Shown here: positions 5,582 through 6,425 of the stretch, in pieces | Numbering within the stretch: the stretch's first letter is position 1 | Layout of the letters: each line of letters starts with the position of its first letter | Assembly: GCA_021793595.1 (NCBI GenBank) | Contig: JAJYSL010000248.1 | Span: 1 to 6,425, forward strand | DNA length: 6,425 nucleotides | Reading direction: 5' to 3' | DNA from: Acidobacteriota bacterium | GTDB lineage: Bacteria; Acidobacteriota; Terriglobia; Terriglobales; Acidobacteriaceae | Program-made: the position numbers and the translations under genes | The notes under the pieces: generated by a model | Databases searched by the model: none | What the model was told of the DNA's origin: nothing | The model's input: the letters and a program-made list of their open reading frames with translations, nothing else

Positions 5582-6424
5582 CTATTGCTTGGTGTCCGTC
5601 GGATCCTTTTCGTCCTGAAAAAACTGGTTCTGAAGCGCGAGACTCGTCTGGTCGGCTTTTACTGCGCGGATAGCTTCCGCGATGCCGTTGACCCAGGCTT
5701 TCATATCCATTTCACCGAGCTTCGCGTTGGCATATTGGGCGTAGCCGGCGTAGTGATCCGGAAATTTGGCATACCACCAGATGCCGGTGTAGACGCCGGG
5801 CGGAAGGTGCAGTCGATCCTGATCTGCGCCCGACTCCTGGCCGACGCGGTTCATGTGCAACAAATCGGGGCGCGAGATCATCATGAGCGAAGTTTCAGTT
5901 TCGCCGGCATGTTCGTCCACCTTGTCTTTCAACGGGGGTGCATTGGCTGCTCGATGCTGCAAGCGGTAGATGTAGACGACATAATCTTTCCGCGAGTCGA
6001 GCTGCGACTGCGCGAAGTAAGGAAGAAAGCTTTCATTTCCGCCATGGCCGTTCACAATCACGATTTTCTTGCAGCCGTTACGGGCCATCTCATCGGTGGT
6101 TGCCTGCAACAGTTCCATCTGCAGATGGGCGGGGTAGGATACCGTTCCGGGTTCGTGGCGGGCCTCCGCAATCTGACCAAAGTAATAGGGCGGAAAGACG
6201 ACCGCGTACTCCTGCCTGGCCGCCTGGAGCGATGCATGCCGGACATCGATGAGATCCGTGCCGATCGGAAGCTGGGTGCCGTGTTTCTCGAGGATGCCAA
6301 AGGGCAGAAGGCAGACTCCTTGCGAGTCGTGGATAGCGTGAATAAAGTCCGGCCCGGTGAGTTCCTCCCAATTGGGAGGAAGTGCGGCGGTGTTCGCGGA
6401 CTGTGTCGTAGTAGTGGCAGCGGA
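5582..6424 (-). CDS. Creatininase-family amidohydrolase, probably exported (5' end outside window)
   Basis: The reading frame is open from the right window edge to the TAG at 5582, giving 280 visible residues; the start codon lies beyond the edge. Family motifs are LPFGILEKHGTQLPIGTD (40-57 of the visible part, with metal-binding Glu, His and Asp), NGHGGNES (125-132) and DEHAGETETS (170-179). Creatininase-family enzymes are metal-dependent hydrolases of cyclic or linear amides, including creatinine amidohydrolase and MftE-type peptidases; the substrate here cannot be told. The visible N-terminus (SAATTTTQSANTAALP) is a Ser/Thr/Ala-rich stretch of the type found after a signal peptide, so export to the periplasm is likely but unproven. 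The internal ATG at 6118 is not the true start, since it would remove the metal-binding EKH motif. It reads toward pgk with a 159-base gap, and no metabolic link is apparent. Confidence 0.9.
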   Translation of the reverse strand, partial: SAATTTTQSANTAALPPNWEELTGPDFIHAIHDSQGVCLLPFGILEKHGTQLPIGTDLIDVRHASLQAARQEYAVVFPPYYFGQIAEARHEPGTVSYPAHLQMELLQATTDEMARNGCKKIVIVNGHGGNESFLPYFAQSQLDSRKDYVVYIYRLQHRAANAPPLKDKVDEHAGETETSLMMISRPDLLHMNRVGQESGADQDRLHLPPGVYTGIWWYAKFPDHYAGYAQYANAKLGEMDMKAWVNGIAEAIRAVKADQTSLALQNQFFQDEKDPTDTKQ

Positions 6425-6425
6425 C

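Overview
The window looks like ordinary chromosome from a moderately GC-rich, Gram-negative-type bacterium. The best guess is Acidobacteriota (Terriglobia). That is an inference: the creatininase-family protein, the 75-residue small protein and the outer-membrane-type protein resemble proteins I associate with that group, but no rRNA or marker gene is present to prove it. I see no mobile element, CRISPR array, tRNA or rRNA.

The left part is transcribed rightward. Bases 1-273 hold no supported gene, but they contain a good sigma70-like promoter (149-177) and a leader hairpin (198-214). A small protein of unknown function follows (274-501), with its own intrinsic terminator (524-554). Next is a RibBA-type riboflavin gene (599-1771). 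Its start codon lies about 7 bases after a -10-like hexamer, so its mRNA may be leaderless. Last on this strand is an exported, probable outer-membrane beta-barrel protein (1853-2644).

The right part is transcribed leftward and converges on the left part at about 2645-2673, where a short hairpin may terminate both units. In transcription order it holds a secreted creatininase-family hydrolase (cut by the right window edge), phosphoglycerate kinase (pgk), triosephosphate isomerase (tpiA) and a HAD-superfamily hydrolase. pgk and tpiA overlap by four bases (GTGA) and clearly form a coupled glycolytic pair. The HAD gene follows on the same strand and could be co-transcribed. A weak terminator and a weak promoter between the creatininase gene and pgk suggest separate units there.

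The most interesting observation is in the riboflavin protein. Its C-terminal GTP cyclohydrolase II domain keeps the three zinc cysteines and aligns without gaps to the E. coli enzyme, yet it has lost most catalytic and GTP-binding residues and the usual C-terminal tail. The N-terminal DHBP synthase domain has Gln in place of the metal-binding His. This resembles known RibBX-type proteins, with the His-to-Gln change as an extra oddity. Apart from this and the small unknown protein, the window looks like housekeeping DNA; I do not see a new multi-gene system.
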